64,000 bases of DNA from Acaryochloris sp. CCMEE 5410 (lineage in GTDB: Bacteria; Cyanobacteriota; Cyanobacteriia; Thermosynechococcales; Thermosynechococcaceae). Below are positions 61,980 to 64,000 of this stretch, piece by piece (position 1 is the stretch's first letter; every line of letters begins with the position of its first letter). A program made the translations under genes and the position numbers. Where the stretch lies: NCBI RefSeq assembly GCF_000238775.2, contig NZ_AFEJ02000002.1, positions 124,001 to 188,000 on the forward strand. The letters run 5' to 3'. The notes under the pieces were generated by a model. It did not search any database. It was given only the letters and a program-made list of their open reading frames with translations, and was not told the DNA's origin.

Positions 61980-62906
61980 TTATTCCTTAACTAGGCGAAA
62001 GCCAAATAGAATATGACGAGAATTTTGGGGGCGGGAATGTTGGTAGGCAGCCCGGCAAAAACCCGGTGAATCATCCCACGAGCATCCCTTCATAACGACT
62101 GCTGAGCGAATGACCTGTTGCGTTAGGGTAGATGTATATTCAAAGACATTTCCCGCCATATCTTCTACCCCGGCTGGACTCCGACTGAGGGGATAAGTTG
62201 CGATCGCACTGGTCTGCAGTCCACCATGATTAGCCCAGTTGGTGGCATCGGCTTGCCAATCATTGCCCCAAGGAAAGTAGCGGCCATCGGTTCCCCGAGC
62301 GGATTGCTCCCACTCTAAGGCAGTGGGTAAGCGATAGGACTGTCCATCTTGTTGGCCTCGCCATTGAGCAAAGGCTTGGGCATCGGGATAAGACACTAAA
62401 ACAACGGGGTGCTGACCTTTACCCGTTGGAAAGCGTTGACCTTGCCAAAGAAAGGGTTTGACGGAGAGATAGGGGTGCACTAGAAACCCTTGTTTTTGAT
62501 AATCATCAGCAGAAATAAATGGCGAACGATGACCCGTGGCTTTAACGAAGGCTTGGTATTCCGCATTGGTGATCAGGTTTTTTCCCATACAAACTGATGG
62601 TTGCGATCGCACCTGCCGATTCGGTTCTCCATCGAACCAGCCCCTTTTGCGTAAACGGGCTTCCGCTTTGGCCCGCTGTTCCGGTTGTTGGGCCGAGGTC
62701 GCTGCTGAGATGCGATAGGCATAATCTCGTTCTTGGCGATCGCTCCCGAGAATATAGTCTCCTGCCTCAATCCAAACGAAATCCCCCCCTTGCTCGCACT
62801 GAGTTGGCGTTAAAGACGATGGTTTCACTCCAGTCTGGCAGCCCAAGAGCTGAGTTAAAGTCAGTACCCCCAGCAAGGATAATTTGAGGTAGAAGGTCTG
62901 ATGCAT
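61980..62906 (-). CDS. Sulfatase-modifying factor (SUMF1/FGE-like) lipoprotein
   Basis: 308 residues. Signal peptide with lipobox LLGC. The formylglycine-generating-enzyme-like domain follows: GGDFVWIEAGDYILGS, VCMGKNLITNAEYQAFVKATGHRSP, HPVVLVSYPDAQAFAQWRGQQDGQSYRLPTALEWEQSARG, RYFPWGNDWQ, GVEDMAGNVFEYTS, VVMKGCSWDDSPGFCRAAYQHSRP, HILFGFRLVK. Although related to the enzymes that convert Cys to formylglycine in sulfatases, many bacterial members are periplasmic proteins of unknown role; copper-site cysteines (GCSW, FCR) are in the expected area. No sulfatase gene is in the window. Anchored, probably periplasmic. Confidence 0.92.
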   Translation of the reverse strand: MHQTFYLKLSLLGVLTLTQLLGCQTGVKPSSLTPTQCEQGGDFVWIEAGDYILGSDRQERDYAYRISAATSAQQPEQRAKAEARLRKRGWFDGEPNRQVRSQPSVCMGKNLITNAEYQAFVKATGHRSPFISADDYQKQGFLVHPYLSVKPFLWQGQRFPTGKGQHPVVLVSYPDAQAFAQWRGQQDGQSYRLPTALEWEQSARGTDGRYFPWGNDWQADATNWANHGGLQTSAIATYPLSRSPAGVEDMAGNVFEYTSTLTQQVIRSAVVMKGCSWDDSPGFCRAAYQHSRPQNSRHILFGFRLVKE

Positions 62907-62994
62907 GGGTCTCCAAAGGATTGAGAGTAACCCTCTTTATCTTAAGGGGGCAGGTCTCCAAAGGTATGAAGGGGGAGTCGATTAGGGCCTGGCA

Positions 62995-63270
62995 CTACAT
63001 ATCAGTCTTATTGGGACCTGGCATAAGGTCCGGCGTATAGACATTCCCCGCTTCAATGCGTCCCACTAATGTTGCGCCTGTGCCGCAGAGAATCACTACA
63101 ATTTGAGAAATATCGCTGCCGGTCATTTTACCCTCATCTACACTGTTGCCAACGATGGGGGCAATGGCGGCAACGGTCGTAAAAATAATTCCCCAGAAGG
63201 TCTTACTGGAAAAAATACTTTTGCCTGAGCTGTTGGATGGAATGGAAGGGGGATGAGTGATGGTATTCAT
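62995..63270 (-). CDS. Small holin-like membrane protein (91 aa)
   Basis: Polar N-terminus (~1-18), one hydrophobic helix (~25-42, TFWGIIFTTVAAIAPIVG), a polar loop (DEGKMTGSDIS), a second helix (~56-71, QIVVILCGTGATLVGRI) and a short tail GNVYTPDLMPGPNKTDM. The two-helix plan with GR at the end resembles small phage-holin-like or accessory proteins, but no phage genes are near. Function unknown. Confidence 0.7.
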   Translation of the reverse strand: MNTITHPPSIPSNSSGKSIFSSKTFWGIIFTTVAAIAPIVGNSVDEGKMTGSDISQIVVILCGTGATLVGRIEAGNVYTPDLMPGPNKTDM

Positions 63271-63570
63271 AGCTGCTTCCTGATTCGATACTCCATACCT
63301 TAAGAGAGAGTTCGGTCAGCATCAGTGACTGTTGTAGAGTAAAAAATGTGACGCTGATCGAATAAAAATCAGGCTAATTTTATTTTTTAAGGTCAATATT
63401 CGCCAAAATTAAACTTTCACAAAGAGATACTAGCATTGACAATGAAACCCAGGGAATGGCTCCCCTGGGCAGACTCCTTGGTGTGAGAAGTTAATCTACT
63501 TTGATAGTAGACAGGGAATCTGAGTATTGGCTGATGAAAGTCTGAGAATCAAGCAAGGATTTAATGGGAA
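63271..63570. other. 300-bp intergenic region, no gene seen
   Basis: AT-rich, includes TAAAATTTTATTTTTTAA-like tracts around 63370; no element recognised. Confidence 0.35.
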
Positions 63571-64000
63571 TTAGGGGGAGGATGGATTGCCTGCTTCTTC
63601 CTCTGTTGAATCCTCAGTTTCTAAGGGAAAGAACTGCATCTGCTTATGGGATTTAATGGCTTTATCAACTTGTTGCCACTGCACTAACGTAATTCTGATT
63701 TTGCCAGTGGTATTCAGCTCTTTTTGAAAGCTGCCGGCTGTGCCTGCGGTCAAGATCTTGGGTTTGATTTCAGCTGTGCCTGCTTCAATAATTTTGTCCG
63801 TCTCTTCGGAATAAATTTCGTAATAGACCAGGGGGGTCAGAATTGAAGCATCTGACTGATTTTTTAAACTGCCCCGTAACGTATAGAACCAGGTGTCTGC
63901 AAAGTTCTCTTTCAAGATTTCTACTTCTGTAACCACTGCGGCGGGTGGCTTTTTGTCCTTTTTAGCGAGTAAAACATTAGAAGATAGAGCCGGACTGGGC
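63571..64000 (-). CDS. Hypothetical protein, 5' end beyond the right edge
   Basis: The frame is open to base 64000 (…PSPALSSNVLLAKKDKKPPAA then VVTEVEIL), so the GTG at 63936 is not necessarily the start. Visible part ~140 residues: KENFADTWFYTLRGSLKNQSDASILTPLVYYEIY and TAGTAGSFQKELNTTGKIRITLVQW are a beta-sandwich pattern; the tail is acidic and serine-rich. Possibly an exported or lipoprotein-type protein, but the N-terminus is not in the window. No family recognised. Confidence 0.55.
   Translation of the reverse strand, partial: PSPALSSNVLLAKKDKKPPAAVVTEVEILKENFADTWFYTLRGSLKNQSDASILTPLVYYEIYSEETDKIIEAGTAEIKPKILTAGTAGSFQKELNTTGKIRITLVQWQQVDKAIKSHKQMQFFPLETEDSTEEEAGNPSSP

Noticed and set aside
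1-64000. tRNA, rRNA, CRISPR arrays, prophage
   Set aside because: Looked for cloverleaf T-loop motifs, regularly spaced repeats and phage structural genes on both strands by eye; none was convincing.

Overview
The window is chromosomal DNA of a cyanobacterium. The evidence is the repeated HIP1-type octamer GCGATCGC in and between genes, cyanobacterial-type ndhC and ndhJ, a sphX/pst phosphate operon with cyanobacterial Pho boxes, DUF4336, DUF1400 and DUF7219 family proteins, and very large NTPase-WD40 proteins. The accessory content would fit a large filamentous or Acaryochloris-like genome, but the species cannot be proved from the sequence.

Layout. 1-13.2 kb is mostly housekeeping: end of a SRPBCC protein, a small hypothetical gene, a 122-bp MITE with a 9-bp target duplication, a DEAD-box RNA helicase, ndhC-ndhJ (without the usual ndhK between them), myo-inositol-phosphate synthase, a decayed FNR-like regulator, scpB, an ABC ATPase, glucokinase, a MerA/Lpd-like flavoprotein and a GH13 glucosidase. 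13.6-16.7 kb is accessory: a GC-rich ORF followed by an attC-like dyad, then a DUF433/DUF5615 toxin-antitoxin pair whose toxin gene is split by an ISKra4-type insertion sequence, then a second attC-like dyad. Each attC-like site is followed by a copy of the same ~165-bp segment. It looks like a small integron-cassette-type island.

16.6-27 kb carries DUF4336, a kinase-like phosphotransferase, a lipoprotein with a pilin-like domain, ispG, a large exported protein, and a three-gene VanY / M41-like protease / aminotransferase operon. 27-38 kb is rich in membrane and redox genes and in decayed duplicates: remnants of a ZIP-like gene and of a WD40 gene, a K+ channel, two tandem DUF1400 proteins, an operon of an unknown protein, a DyP peroxidase and a catalase-like heme protein with a broken second copy, a ZIP-like transporter, a cation/H+ antiporter and a Coq4-like protein.

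38.6-58.7 kb is the most coherent region. Two ~1200-residue STAND NTPases, each with fourteen WD40 repeats but with different N-terminal domains, flank a TonB-type energy-transduction set (exbB, two exbD, a TonB-like gene) that encloses a phosphate-binding protein. An RTX calcium-binding protein and the full sphX/pstC/pstA/pstB operon follow, and a CHAD (polyphosphate-binding) protein lies downstream. Pho-box-like 11-bp-period repeats precede exbB, the first phosphate-binding gene and the pst operon, so I infer a joint phosphate-starvation response that includes TonB-powered outer-membrane uptake. The last 6 kb holds a REP-type transposase, a J-domain protein, a STAS protein, a sulfatase-modifying-factor-like lipoprotein, a holin-like small protein and a CDS that runs off the right edge. 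No tRNA, rRNA or CRISPR array was seen.
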